A stretch of DNA of 64,000 nt, taken from Burkholderia gladioli. Lineage in GTDB: Bacteria; Pseudomonadota; Gammaproteobacteria; Burkholderiales; Burkholderiaceae. Below the pieces are notes generated by a model. That model did no database searches, was not told where the DNA came from, and was given only the letters and a program-made list of their open reading frames with translations. Below, one piece after another: positions 51,041 through 60,104 of this stretch. Position numbers and translations under genes: made by a program. Each line of letters begins with the position of its first letter. The stretch's first letter is position 1. The stretch spans positions 3,534,001 to 3,598,000 of the forward strand of contig NZ_CP009322.1 of NCBI RefSeq assembly GCF_000959725.1, given 5' to 3'.

Positions 51041-52926
51041 GCGACGCGACGATGAACCCATCGCAGCCCGCGCCGGCACGTGCCGACGACGGCGTGCGCT
51101 ATCGCGCGGCGGCGGTCGCCGAAGGCGCCGCCGCGATGCGCCGCGCGCAAGACGGCAGCTGGTACCTGAGCGCGCGCGAGCCGCTCGGCGACTACCCCGC
51201 GCGCCTGAGCGACCGCCTGCTGAGCGGCGCGCAGGCGCATCCCGATCGGCTGCTGGCGGCGCGCCGCGGCGACGATGGCCGCTGGATCGGCATCAGCTAC
51301 GCCCAGATGCTGGAGCGCTCGCGCGCGATCGGGCAGGGGCTGGTCGACCTCGGCCTGTCGGCGACGCGCCCGCTCGCCGTGTTGTCCGGCAACGATCTCG
51401 AGCATCTGCAACTGATGTTCGCGGCAATGCTGGCCGGCGTGCCGTATGCGCCGATCTCGCCGGCCTATTCGCTGGTCTCGACCGACTACGGCAAGCTGCG
51501 CCACACGCTGGGCGTGTTGCGGCCGGGCGCGGTGTTCGTCGCCGAGCGCGCCGGGTTCGCGCGCGCGCTCGACGCGGCAAAGCCGGCCGATGCGACGCTG
51601 ATCGTGGCGCGCGATGCCGACGCCGCCGGCGATGCGCTGCCGCTCTCGCGCCTGCTGGCCACGGCGCCGCGCACCATCGACGCGATCCATGCCGCGATCG
51701 GCCCCGACCATCTCGCGAAGATCCTGTTCACCTCGGGTTCCACCCGGCAGCCGAAGGCCGTGCCCACCACGCATCGCATGCTGTGCAGCAACCAGCAGAT
51801 GCTGCGCCAGACCATGCCCGAGCTCGGGCGCGAGCCGCCGGTGCTGGTCGACTGGCTGCCGTGGAATCACACCTTCGGCGGCAGCCACAACCTCGGCATC
51901 GCGCTGTACAACGGCGGCACGCTGTATATCGACGACGGCCGCCCGGTGCCCGGCCGTTTCGACGAAACCGTGCGCAACCTGCGCGAGATCGCGCCGACGA
52001 TCTACTTCAACGTGCCGAAGGGCTGGGAGGAGCTGGCCACCGCGCTCGAAGGCGACGCGGCGCTGCGCGATTCGTTCTTCTCGCGCGTGAAGCTGTATTT
52101 CTTCGGCGGCGCGGGGCTCTCGCAAGCCGCCTGGGACCGGCTCGATCGCGTGACCGCCGCGCATTGCGGCGAGCGGATTCGCATCATGGCGGGCCTGGGC
52201 ATGACGGAAACCTCGCCGTCCTGCCTGTTCACGACCGGGCCGCTGATGCGCTCCGGTTATATCGGGCTGCCCGCGCCCGGCTGCGACGTGAAGCTCGCGC
52301 CGAGCGGCGGCAAGCTCGAGCTGCGCTTCAAGGGGCCGAACGTGATGCGCGGTTATTGGCACGCCGAGGTCGATCCGCGCGAGGTGTTCGACGAGGAAGG
52401 CTATTACCGCAGCGGCGACGCGGCGGTGTTCGCCGATCCCGATCGGCCCGAACTCGGGCTGCAGTTCGACGGGCGGCTGACCGAGGATTTCAAGCTGAGC
52501 AGCGGCACCTTCGTCAGCGTCGGGCCGTTGCGCGCGAGGGCCGTGTCGAGCGGCGCGCCCTATGTGCAGGATGTGGTCGTGACCGGAATCAATCGCGACG
52601 ATATCGGCCTGCTGGTGTTTCCGCGCCTCGATGCCTGCCGGGCGCTGGCCGGGCTCGCCGCCGACGCGCCGGCCGCCGAGGTGCTGCGCGCGCCGGCCGT
52701 GCGCGCGGCCTTCGCGGCCTGGCTCGCGGCGCTGAATCGGCAGGCGAGCGGCGGATCGACCTACGTGGCGCGCATCCGCTTGATGGATAGCCCGCCGTCG
52801 CTCGATCTCGGCGAGGTGACCGACAAGGGGTCGCTGAACCAGGCGGCCGTGCAGCAGCATCGCGCGGCGGCGATCGAGACGCTGTACGACCCGGCGCGCG
52901 ACGATCCCCACGTGATTCGCGCCTGA
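51037..52926 (+). CDS. fcs: Feruloyl-CoA synthetase
   Basis: 629 residues of the AMP-forming acyl-CoA synthetase family. The adenylation motif is [20 protein letters not shown] near residue 230, followed by [13 protein letters not shown] (aromatic and adenine binding) and ASGG-free [14 protein letters not shown]. The hinge and C-terminal lobe carry the [23 protein letters not shown] segment typical of the FCS branch. It activates ferulate (and probably coumarate and caffeate) with ATP and CoA as the first committed step. It is translationally coupled to the preceding short ORF, and an intrinsic terminator follows. Confidence 0.93.
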   Translation: MSDATMNPSQPAPARADDGVRYRAAAVAEGAAAMRRAQDGSWYLSAREPLGDYPARLSDRLLSGAQAHPDRLLAARRGDDGRWIGISYAQMLERSRAIGQGLVDLGLSATRPLAVLSGNDLEHLQLMFAAMLAGVPYAPISPAYSLVSTDYGKLRHTLGVLRPGAVFVAERAGFARALDAAKPADATLIVARDADAAGDALPLSRLLATAPRTIDAIHAAIGPDHLAKILFTSGSTRQPKAVPTTHRMLCSNQQMLRQTMPELGREPPVLVDWLPWNHTFGGSHNLGIALYNGGTLYIDDGRPVPGRFDETVRNLREIAPTIYFNVPKGWEELATALEGDAALRDSFFSRVKLYFFGGAGLSQAAWDRLDRVTAAHCGERIRIMAGLGMTETSPSCLFTTGPLMRSGYIGLPAPGCDVKLAPSGGKLELRFKGPNVMRGYWHAEVDPREVFDEEGYYRSGDAAVFADPDRPELGLQFDGRLTEDFKLSSGTFVSVGPLRARAVSSGAPYVQDVVVTGINRDDIGLLVFPRLDACRALAGLAADAPAAEVLRAPAVRAAFAAWLAALNRQASGGSTYVARIRLMDSPPSLDLGEVTDKGSLNQAAVQQHRAAAIETLYDPARDDPHVIRA

Positions 52927-52952
52927 GCGCGGTCCTGGACGGACAACAAGGA

Positions 52953-52983
52953 CCTGCCGGCCACGCGACTGGCAGGCTTTTTT
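52953..52983 (+). terminator. Intrinsic terminator after fcs
   Basis: CCTGCC (52953-52958) pairs with GGCAGG (52971-52976), with a partly paired 12-base middle, followed by CTTTTTTA. It ends the ech-fcs transcript 27 bases after the fcs stop. Confidence 0.8.
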
Positions 52984-52994
52984 ACGGCCGGTGG

Positions 52995-53009
52995 ATCAGG
53001 CTGCCTGAT
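52995..53009. promoter_or_regulatory. MarR operator candidate, copy 2 (before transporter)
   Basis: ATCAGG, CTG, CCTGAT: the same core and spacer length as the palindrome upstream of ech, placed between the fcs terminator and the transporter start, 61 bases before its ATG. It suggests a second promoter under the same repressor. Confidence 0.7.
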
Positions 53010-53069
53010 AAAAACCGCGGCGCCCGGCAAGACGCGCCGACGACAAGACAACATGGATTGGAGACATCG

Positions 53070-54275
53070 ATGAATACCTACGTTGCCGAAAAGCCGGCGG
53101 TCGCGACCACGCTCGCGCTCTGCTTCGCGATCGCGCTGCTCGAGGGGCTCGACCTGCAGTCGGTCGGCGTTGCCGCGCCGCGCATGGCGCGGGAGTTCGG
53201 CCTGAGCGTGTCGCAGATGGGCATCGCGTTCAGCGCCGGCACCTTCGGGTTGCTGCCCGGCGCCATGCTCGGCGGGCGGCTGGCCGATCGCATCGGGCGC
53301 AAGCGCGTGCTGATCGCCTCGGTCGCCTTGTTCGGGCTGCTGTCGATCGCCACCGCGCAGAGCTCGAGCTTCGCGATGCTCGTCGTGGTGCGCGTGCTGA
53401 CCGGCATCGGCCTGGGCGGCGCGATGCCGAACCTGATCGCGCTGTCGTCCGAAGCGGTGCCGCCGCGATCGCGCAGCAGCGCGGTGGCCGCGATGTACTG
53501 CGGGATTCCGTTCGGCGGCGTGATCGCCTCCCTGATCGGCGTGCTGCTCGCCGGCGATACCGAATGGCGGCACATCTTCTACGTCGGCGGCGCCGGGCCC
53601 TTGCTGCTGGTGCCGGTGCTGGCGGTGCTGCTGCCGGAATCGCGCGCCTATCTCGACGTGGCCGGCACCCGCGCCGCGCGAGCGAGTGTCGCCCACACGC
53701 TGTTCGGCGGCGGCCGCGCGAGCGCCACGCTTGCCTTGTGGATCAGCTACTTCTGCACCCTGATCGTCCTCTACTTCCTGTTGAACTGGCTGCCGTCGCT
53801 GATGGCCGCGCGCGGGCTCGACCGCGCGCACGTCGGGCTGGTGCAGGTGGCGTTCAACGTCGGCGGCGGGCTGGGCGCGCTCGGCATCGGCGCGGCGCTG
53901 GACCGGATGCGCGCCTCGCGCGTGGTGGGCGGCATGTACGCGGGGATCGTGCTGTCGCTGGCCGCGCTGGCGGCGGCGCCGGGCTTCGCCTCGCTGGCGG
54001 CGGCCGCGTTCGCGGCCGGCATGTTCGTGATCGGCGGTCAGTCGGTGCTGTACGCGCTGGCGGCGATCTACTACCCCACCGCGATGCGCGGCACGGGCGT
54101 GGGCGCGGCGGTGGCGGTCGGGCGGCTCGGCTCCGTGGTCGGGCCGCTGGCGGCCACGACGCTGCTGGCCGCCGGCCGCAGCGCGCCGATCGTGATCGGC
54201 GCGAGCATCCCCGTCACGCTGGTGGCGGCGGTGGCCGCGCTGCTGCTGATCCGTCGTCCGCAGGCCCGCGACTGA
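53070..54275 (+). CDS. MFS transporter, aromatic acid:H+ symporter family
   Basis: 401 residues, 12 membrane spans. I start at the ATG at 53070, which has GGAG seven bases upstream. The AAHS signatures are LEGLDLQSVGVAAPRM in span 1, GGRLADRIGRKRVLI in the first loop, VRVLTGIGLGGAMPNLIALSSE, and LLPESRAYL before the second half. The context (ech, fcs, MarR, feruloyl esterase) makes ferulate or another hydroxycinnamate the likely substrate. It is probably cotranscribed with the porin downstream. Confidence 0.93.
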   Translation: MNTYVAEKPAVATTLALCFAIALLEGLDLQSVGVAAPRMAREFGLSVSQMGIAFSAGTFGLLPGAMLGGRLADRIGRKRVLIASVALFGLLSIATAQSSSFAMLVVVRVLTGIGLGGAMPNLIALSSEAVPPRSRSSAVAAMYCGIPFGGVIASLIGVLLAGDTEWRHIFYVGGAGPLLLVPVLAVLLPESRAYLDVAGTRAARASVAHTLFGGGRASATLALWISYFCTLIVLYFLLNWLPSLMAARGLDRAHVGLVQVAFNVGGGLGALGIGAALDRMRASRVVGGMYAGIVLSLAALAAAPGFASLAAAAFAAGMFVIGGQSVLYALAAIYYPTAMRGTGVGAAVAVGRLGSVVGPLAATTLLAAGRSAPIVIGASIPVTLVAAVAALLLIRRPQARD

Positions 54276-54340
54276 GCTTTTCCGGTTTTCCCGATGCGTG
54301 CCGTCAGAGCGCGCTTATTCAAGGTATGGAGACGAAGCAG

Positions 54341-55489
54341 ATGAAAAAGCACATCAGGAACGGCCTGCTGGCCGCCGGCGCGGGCTGCGCCTTGGTCGCG
54401 CCGATCGCGCACGCGCAGTCGAGCGTGACGCTGTACGGCATCATCGACACGGGCGTGGAATTCGTGTCGCACGCGAACGCGGCGGGCGACCACGTGGTGC
54501 GGATGCCGGCCGTGACGGGCGAGCTGCCGTCGCGCTGGGGCCTGCGTGGCAGCGAGGATCTCGGCGGCGGATATCAGGCGATCTTCACGCTGGAAAGCGG
54601 CTTCAACGTGCGCGGCGGCGATCTCGGCCAGGGCGGCCGGCTGTTCGGGCGGCAGGCCTTCGTCGGGCTGAAGGGCGGCTTCGGCACGCTCGCGTTCGGC
54701 CGCCAGTACACGATGACCTATCTCGCGCTGCAGGGCGCGGACATCATCGGCCCCGACATCTACGGGCTCGGCTCGCTCGATGCCTATGTGCCGAATGGAC
54801 GTGCCGACAATGCCGTGAGCTATATCGGCACCTATCGCGGCGTGACGCTCGGCGCCGCCTATTCGTTCGGTCGCGACGGCGCGGGCACCGGCAATTCGCC
54901 TGGGCAGGGAACCTGCGCCGGGCAGGTGCCCGGCAATACCGTCGAATGTCGAAACATGTCGGTGATGCTGAAGTACGACAGCGCGTATTTCGGCGCGGCG
55001 GCTTCGTACGAGGAGCAGCGCGGCGGCACCGGCGCGGCGGCGAACTTCTTCGATGGCGTGGCCCCGGCCGCGCTTACCAGCAGCGCCGGCAAGGACGCGC
55101 GCGTGCATGTGAGCGCCTATGCGCAGGCCGCGGGTGCGCGTATCGGCGCGGGATGGATCGGGCGGCGCGTGTCGACCGGTTCGCCGAGCGTGGCCGGCGC
55201 GCATTCGGATCTTTTCTTCCTCGGTGCTTCGTATGCGGTGAAGCCCGATTTCATCGTCGATGGCGAGGGATATCGGATCGTCAACGCGGCGCACGACACG
55301 CGCGCGACGATGGCGACGCTGCGCGCGACCTATCTGCTGTCGAAGCGGACCTCGGTCTACGCGCAGTCCTCGTATCTGTGGAACAGCGCACACGCGAGCT
55401 ACGCGGTGAGCGGCGGCGGTGCCGGCACGACGCCCGGCGCGGGAATGGGGCAGCTCGGCGCGATGGTCGGCGTCAAGCACATGTTCTGA
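54341..55489 (+). CDS. Gram-negative porin of the ferulate locus
   Basis: 382 residues from the ATG at 54341 (GGAG upstream); an in-frame ATG five codons earlier is possible. Signal peptide MKKHIRNGLLAAGAGCALVA, cleavage after AHA, then QSSVTLYGIIDTGVEF. The family blocks SRWGLRGSEDLGGGYQAIFTLESGF, FGRQAFVGLKGGFGTLAFGRQYT and a final phenylalanine (GVKHMF) are present. It lies 65 bases after the transporter gene and probably serves the same hydroxycinnamate uptake route. Confidence 0.94.
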   Translation: MKKHIRNGLLAAGAGCALVAPIAHAQSSVTLYGIIDTGVEFVSHANAAGDHVVRMPAVTGELPSRWGLRGSEDLGGGYQAIFTLESGFNVRGGDLGQGGRLFGRQAFVGLKGGFGTLAFGRQYTMTYLALQGADIIGPDIYGLGSLDAYVPNGRADNAVSYIGTYRGVTLGAAYSFGRDGAGTGNSPGQGTCAGQVPGNTVECRNMSVMLKYDSAYFGAAASYEEQRGGTGAAANFFDGVAPAALTSSAGKDARVHVSAYAQAAGARIGAGWIGRRVSTGSPSVAGAHSDLFFLGASYAVKPDFIVDGEGYRIVNAAHDTRATMATLRATYLLSKRTSVYAQSSYLWNSAHASYAVSGGGAGTTPGAGMGQLGAMVGVKHMF

Positions 55490-55517
55490 TCCGGCAGATT
55501 GAAACGAGGGGGATATC

Positions 55518-57239
55518 TTGAACCGAAAATATGCATTCCTTTGTTTGTCGCCGCTGTTCGCAGTCGGGCTTGCCGGTTGTGGCGGCGATGGCACGACCAA
55601 CGCCGCGCCCTCGCATCTGAGCGCCGCGACGCCGGCGGCGATGACGCAGAGCTGCGATGCGCTCGCCGCGAAGCTCGCCTATGCGAATACCGCGTTCACG
55701 TCCGTGACCACCGCTTCGGCCGGTGCGTTGACGGTGGCCGGCAAGCCGATCGCCGAGCATTGCGTGATCGAAGGGAAGATGAACGAGCGCGTTAGCGCGG
55801 TCGATGGGAAGACCTACGCGATCGGCTTCGAGATGCGCTTGCCGAAGGCGTGGAACGGACGCTTCTTCTACCAGGCGAACGGCGGGCTGGACGGCAACGT
55901 GGTGACCGCGACTGGTGAGATCAGCGGCGGCGGGCCGTTGAACGATGCGTTGAACATGGGCTTCGCGGTGATCAGCTCCGATTCGGGGCATGGCGCCGCT
56001 CAGAACCCGCTGTTCGGGCTCGATCCGCAGGCGCGGCTAGATTACGGCTACGCCGCCGTGGATGCGCTCACGCCGATGGCCAAGCAGGTGATACGGCTGG
56101 CTTATGGGAAGGCGCCCGATCGCAGCTACTTCGACGGCTGCTCGAACGGCGGGCGTCATGCGATGGTGACGGCCGTGCGCAATGCGGGCGACTACGACGG
56201 GATCATCGCGGGCGATCCGGGTTTCCATTTGCCGAAGGCGGCGATCGGCGAGATGTATGGCGCGCAGCAGTTCGCCAGGATCGCGTCGGCGACGGGGGCG
56301 AATGGCTTGCCGGATATCGGCAGTGGGTTCAATGCGGCGGAACGGCAGTTTGTCGGGGCGAGGATACTCGACAAATGCGATGCGCTGGATGGGGTGGCCG
56401 ACGGGATGGTGCAGGACGTTGCCGCTTGCCAGGCGCATTTCAGTGTCGAGACGGATATTCCGACCTGTGTTGGCGGTACGCGAACGGGAGCGTGCCTGAC
56501 GAGCGAGCAGAAGACGGCACTCGAGAATGTGTTCGCGGGCGCGCGCAACAGCGCGGGGACGGCGCTTTATGCGGGCTTTCCATACGATCCCGGCATCGCG
56601 GGCAGCGGCTGGGCGGCGTGGAAGCAGTCGAATTCCATCACGCTCGATCCGGCCGCGATGGCGTTCACCTTCATGACGCCGCCGAAGAGCGCCGCGACGC
56701 TCGCGAACCTGGCCGGTTTCGCGCTCGGGTTCGACATGGATGCGGACGCGCCGGCGATCTTCGCGACGAACGGCACGTATACGCAATCCGCGTGGTCGTT
56801 CATGACGCCGCCTGACGAGACGAACCTGTCCGCGCTGAAGTCGAGAGGCGCGAAGATGTTCGTTTATCACGGCACGGGTGACCCAGTGTTCTCGTTCGAC
56901 GATACGCGTGATTGGTACGAGCGTGTCGCTCAGGCGAACGGCGGAAGTGCCGCGGACTTCGTGCGCTTCTATCCGGTGCCGGGGATGAACCACTGTTCGG
57001 GCGGGCCGGCGGCGGATCAGTTCGATATGCTCACGCCGCTGGTGGCCTGGGTCGAGCAGGGACAGGCGCCGGCCGCGATCGTGGCCGCGGCTCGCGATGC
57101 GACGAACGCGGTGCCGAATGCCGACGTACCGGCGTCATGGGGCGTGGGGCGCACGCGGCCTCTGTGTCCTTATCCGCAAGTGGCGCGGTACAACGGCTCC
57201 GGCGACCTGAATTCGGCAGCGAACTTCAGTTGCCGGTGA
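55518..57239 (+). CDS. Tannase/feruloyl esterase family lipoprotein
   Basis: 573 residues from a TTG at 55518 with GAGGGGGA upstream. The signal peptide ends in the lipobox VGLAGC (cysteine 21), so it is a surface or periplasmic lipoprotein. The alpha/beta-hydrolase catalytic set of the family is visible: the nucleophile serine in YFDGCSNGGRHAM, the aspartate in VYHGTGDPVFS and the histidine in GMNHCSGGPAADQFD. The cysteines next to Ser and His form the CS-D-HC disulfide typical of feruloyl esterases and tannases. It likely frees ferulate from plant cell-wall esters to feed the adjacent pathway. Confidence 0.93.
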   Translation: MNRKYAFLCLSPLFAVGLAGCGGDGTTNAAPSHLSAATPAAMTQSCDALAAKLAYANTAFTSVTTASAGALTVAGKPIAEHCVIEGKMNERVSAVDGKTYAIGFEMRLPKAWNGRFFYQANGGLDGNVVTATGEISGGGPLNDALNMGFAVISSDSGHGAAQNPLFGLDPQARLDYGYAAVDALTPMAKQVIRLAYGKAPDRSYFDGCSNGGRHAMVTAVRNAGDYDGIIAGDPGFHLPKAAIGEMYGAQQFARIASATGANGLPDIGSGFNAAERQFVGARILDKCDALDGVADGMVQDVAACQAHFSVETDIPTCVGGTRTGACLTSEQKTALENVFAGARNSAGTALYAGFPYDPGIAGSGWAAWKQSNSITLDPAAMAFTFMTPPKSAATLANLAGFALGFDMDADAPAIFATNGTYTQSAWSFMTPPDETNLSALKSRGAKMFVYHGTGDPVFSFDDTRDWYERVAQANGGSAADFVRFYPVPGMNHCSGGPAADQFDMLTPLVAWVEQGQAPAAIVAAARDATNAVPNADVPASWGVGRTRPLCPYPQVARYNGSGDLNSAANFSCR

Positions 57240-57697
57240 GGCGGGGGGCGATCCGGTTGTCCGGGGCGGCTTGCCCCGGGTGGCGGAAGCCGCCTTCCGA
57301 GATGCCGCAACCTGCGGTAGGCACACCGATCCATGCAGCGCGCCTCGGGGCGGGTCCGGATCAGGGCATCATTCCGAGCCTGCCGGCCGTGCCGCATTCG
57401 TCAGAGTATTCGACTTGGGAATCTGCCGGGGGCTGGCGAATGCGCGTGCCGAAGCCGATCGAGGCACGGGGACCCACCGACGACAAACATAGCTGTGCTA
57501 CATGATTGATCCGGTTTCGCCGCGGCGTCGCGAATCGCCGGGGCGACCATGGGTTTTGGATTGGTATCGCGCCGATACAGGGCGATTTTGAAATGGCATA
57601 CTACGACATCGACCTAGCGGGGTATGACGTTGCGTTTGGGCAGATGATTGGCATCCTGCAGCGCACGCCCATTGCGCCATCGCGTGGAAAATGTCAC
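57240..57697. other. Intergenic region between ferulate and iron loci
   Basis: About 458 bases. A terminator-like hairpin (CCGGGGC, 5-nt loop, GCCCCGG, 57261-57279) follows the esterase. Short frames have no recognised similarity. I saw no convincing Fur box before the sigma factor gene, although Fur control is expected for this family. Confidence 0.45.
57261..57279 (+). terminator. Hairpin after feruloyl esterase gene
   Basis: Perfect 7-bp GC stem (CCGGGGC/GCCCCGG) with a 5-nt loop, 22 bases past the stop codon, without a T run. Confidence 0.5.
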
Positions 57698-58249
57698 ATG
57701 AGCAGCGGCCCGACAGTACAGCCGATCGAGAAGCGGGAAGGGAACGACGAGGCGTCGTCCCCTTCCCGCGCCTCATGGCTTGCCGACGAGTTTCGGGCCA
57801 GCTATGCCTGGCTGAAGGCGAAGCTGCAGCGGCGTGTCGGGTCGCCGGCCGATGCCGAGGATCTCGCGGCCTCGTCCTTCGAGGCGCTCGCCGGCGTCGA
57901 CGACCTGCAGGGCGTGCGTGAGCCGCGTGCCTTCCTGACCGTTATCGCCCAGCGCCTCACCTTCGAGATGTGGCGCCGCCGGGATCTCGAGCGCGCCTAT
58001 CAGCAGGCGCTCCTCAACGTCGAGGAGCCGGTCGCGCCGTCCGCCGAATCGATCGTCGAGATTTCCCAGGCCCTGTTTCTGATCGATCAGGCGCTCGATG
58101 GATTGTCACCGAAAGCAAAAAGTGCTTTTATCTACAGCCAGATCGACGGCCTCACTTATGCGGAGATTGCCGCTCGACTCGGTGTCTCCACCAGCATGGT
58201 CCGCAAATACATCGCCCAGGCGCTTACCCGATGCTTTCTGATCAGTTGA
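57698..58249 (+). CDS. FecI-like ECF RNA polymerase sigma factor
   Basis: 183 residues from the ATG at 57698. Region 2 holds SYAWLKAKLQRRVGSPADAEDLAASSFEAL and region 4 LDGLSPKAKSAFIYSQIDGLTYAEIAARLGVSTSMVRKYIAQAL, a clear FecI-type pattern. It directs transcription of TonB-dependent receptor genes in response to the matching siderophore, through FecR. It overlaps fecR by 19 bases. It probably drives the receptor operon at 60105. Confidence 0.92.
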   Translation: MSSGPTVQPIEKREGNDEASSPSRASWLADEFRASYAWLKAKLQRRVGSPADAEDLAASSFEALAGVDDLQGVREPRAFLTVIAQRLTFEMWRRRDLERAYQQALLNVEEPVAPSAESIVEISQALFLIDQALDGLSPKAKSAFIYSQIDGLTYAEIAARLGVSTSMVRKYIAQALTRCFLIS

Positions 58250-59205
58250 AGATCCCGCGCGGTGCCGGTCCGGTCGAATCCGCCGTGGAGCAAGCCGTCC
58301 ATTGGGAGGTGCGCCTGCGAGCCGAGGACGCCACGCAGCGTGACCGCGAAGGCTTCGAGGCGTGGCGCCGCGCCGATCCCGCCAATGAACAGGCTTGGAC
58401 CCGCCTCCAGGAAGGGCTGGCGAGGTTTTCCTCCTTGCGGGGAGCGCCCGGCGCGGCGGTACGAAGCGCGCTGAACGAACCCTCTCATGCAAGACGCCGC
58501 ATGTTGAAGGCGGGGGCGGGCGTGGGGGCGCTGGCCCTGGCCGCGATCGGAACGCGAGAACTGGTCAGGACCTTTTCGCTGGACGCCGATTACCACAATG
58601 GCGATCTGGCGCCGCGCTCGGTTGCGCTGGATGACGGCACGCCGATGATACTCGGGGCGTCGGCACGCGTTTATTCCGCGCAGGATGGCATACGCGGCGA
58701 CGTCTACCTCGCATCGGGCCAGATCCTGACGACGCCTTCCACGACGAGCCCCTCGCGGCGGATCGTGCGCACGAAGGACGGGACGGCGGCCACGAGTCTC
58801 GCTCGCCTGAGCGTCGATGCCTTGCGTTATCACACCGTGGTCGCGGTGCAGGGCGGCGGCGCGACCCTCGCCTCGCCGGGCGGCGGCAGCCTGCGCGCCG
58901 ACGATGGCTCGGTCTGGTCGCTGTCGGCGCGGCGCATCGTCCGCATGCCCGAGACGGCCGCCGATATCTTCGCATGGCGGCGCGGCACCCTGGTGGTGCT
59001 GGATCGCCCCGTGCCGGACATTCTCGAGACGCTGGGCCGCTATTACGGCGGCTATATCCGGTTTCCCCAGATCGCGCTCGCCCGCCGGGTCAGCGGCGTG
59101 TTTCCGCTCGACGACGCCGAGGCGGCGCTGCGCCAGCTGGCCAACGGCCTGGGACTCTCCCTTGCCGTGTACGGAAAGGTCCTGGCCGTCGCCTCGGCGG
59201 CCTGA
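58231..59205 (+). CDS. FecR-like anti-sigma/sigma regulator
   Basis: 324 residues. The cytoplasmic N-terminal domain has HWEVRLRAEDATQRDREGFEAWRRADPANEQAWTRL, a single membrane span is near residues 90-110 (MLKAGAGVGALALAAIG), and the periplasmic FecR domain follows (LAPRSVALDDGTPMILGASARV). An STN-like end closes it (LETLGRYYGGYIRFPQIALARRVSGVF). It binds the receptor's signalling domain in the periplasm and relays to the sigma factor. It overlaps the sigma gene. Confidence 0.92.
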   Translation: MLSDQLKIPRGAGPVESAVEQAVHWEVRLRAEDATQRDREGFEAWRRADPANEQAWTRLQEGLARFSSLRGAPGAAVRSALNEPSHARRRMLKAGAGVGALALAAIGTRELVRTFSLDADYHNGDLAPRSVALDDGTPMILGASARVYSAQDGIRGDVYLASGQILTTPSTTSPSRRIVRTKDGTAATSLARLSVDALRYHTVVAVQGGGATLASPGGGSLRADDGSVWSLSARRIVRMPETAADIFAWRRGTLVVLDRPVPDILETLGRYYGGYIRFPQIALARRVSGVFPLDDAEAALRQLANGLGLSLAVYGKVLAVASAA

Positions 59206-59218
59206 GGTCGAGTACCGC

Positions 59219-59243
59219 CGGCCCGGCCCGGCCCGGCCCGGCC
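59219..59243. repeat. GCCCG short tandem repeat
   Basis: Four to five copies of GCCCG directly after the fecR stop codon, followed by an A5T6 stretch. It could vary in length between strains, and the A/T stretch may form part of a promoter or terminator. Confidence 0.7.
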
Positions 59244-59347
59244 GAAAAATTTTTTCCCTTCCCGGTGTCACTTTTCCCGTTTCGTTGCACAAGGTGAATG
59301 AAGGTGTCCGAATGCCGGACGCCACCCTTGTCCCGGAAGGGGGAACT

Positions 59348-59812
59348 GTGATCGACCACATCGACAAGGCCATCCTGACAGTCCTGCAAGAGGACAGCAC
59401 GCTTTCGGTGGCGGAAATCGCCGATCGCGTGCATCTGTCGACCACGCCCTGCTGGCGCCGCATACAGAAGCTCGAGCAGGACGGCATCATCGCCCGTCGC
59501 GTCGCCCTGCTGGACGCCGAGAAGCTCAATGTCGGCGTGACCGTACTTGTCGAGATCCGCACCGCGCAGCACACGGCAGCCTGGCTCAGGCGCTTCTGCG
59601 AGGTGGTCGCCGGCATCCCCGAGGTCATCGAGGTGTACCGCATGAGCGGCCATATCGACTATCTGCTGAAGGTGGTCGTTCCGCACATCGCCGCGTACGA
59701 CGGCGTCTACAAGCGCCTGATCAGCGAGTTGGAGATCTTCGACGTGAGCTCGAGTTTCTCGATGGAGACCATCAAGCATACGACGAGGCTGCCGCTCGAT
59801 TACGTTTGTTGA
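59348..59812 (+). CDS. Lrp/AsnC family transcriptional regulator
   Basis: 154 residues from a GTG at 59348 with GGAAGGGGG upstream; an in-frame ATG at 59312 is the alternative. The N-terminal helix-turn-helix (IDHIDKAILTVLQEDSTLSVAEIADRVHLSTTPCWRRIQKLEQDGII) and the C-terminal RAM domain (VEVYRMSGHIDYLLKVVV) are both complete. It lies between fecR and the receptor gene, an unusual place for an Lrp-type protein. It may respond to an amino acid that is part of, or signals, the siderophore. Function unknown. Confidence 0.92.
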   Translation: MIDHIDKAILTVLQEDSTLSVAEIADRVHLSTTPCWRRIQKLEQDGIIARRVALLDAEKLNVGVTVLVEIRTAQHTAAWLRRFCEVVAGIPEVIEVYRMSGHIDYLLKVVVPHIAAYDGVYKRLISELEIFDVSSSFSMETIKHTTRLPLDYVC

Positions 59813-60104
59813 TTTCCTGGTCTGCGGAATTCGCACGCGGATGGAATTTTCAAGGGCGGGGCGTTCGGCGGGAATAAAAAACCGCAAATGGCGCGAAAGA
59901 CGAATTCTTTCAAAAAAGCATTCCGAGCAGGATCGCTAGACTTTTTCGTGTGGGTGAGGGGCAGGCAAGCCTGCTGTAGCCAGCGGCCTCGAGCGAAGCC
60001 GGGAGTGAAGGGGCGCAAGGGCATGCCGTTGCGGTCCGCCGCTTTTCGACCTTCGTTCATGTGGGACTAGACAGGCGTTTTGCCGAAATACAACCGACTA
60101 GGGG

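Noticed and set aside
59219..59243. GCCCG repeats considered as part of a CRISPR-like or phase-variation array
   Set aside because: Only a five-base unit outside any coding frame; no spacers, and no gene whose frame it could switch.
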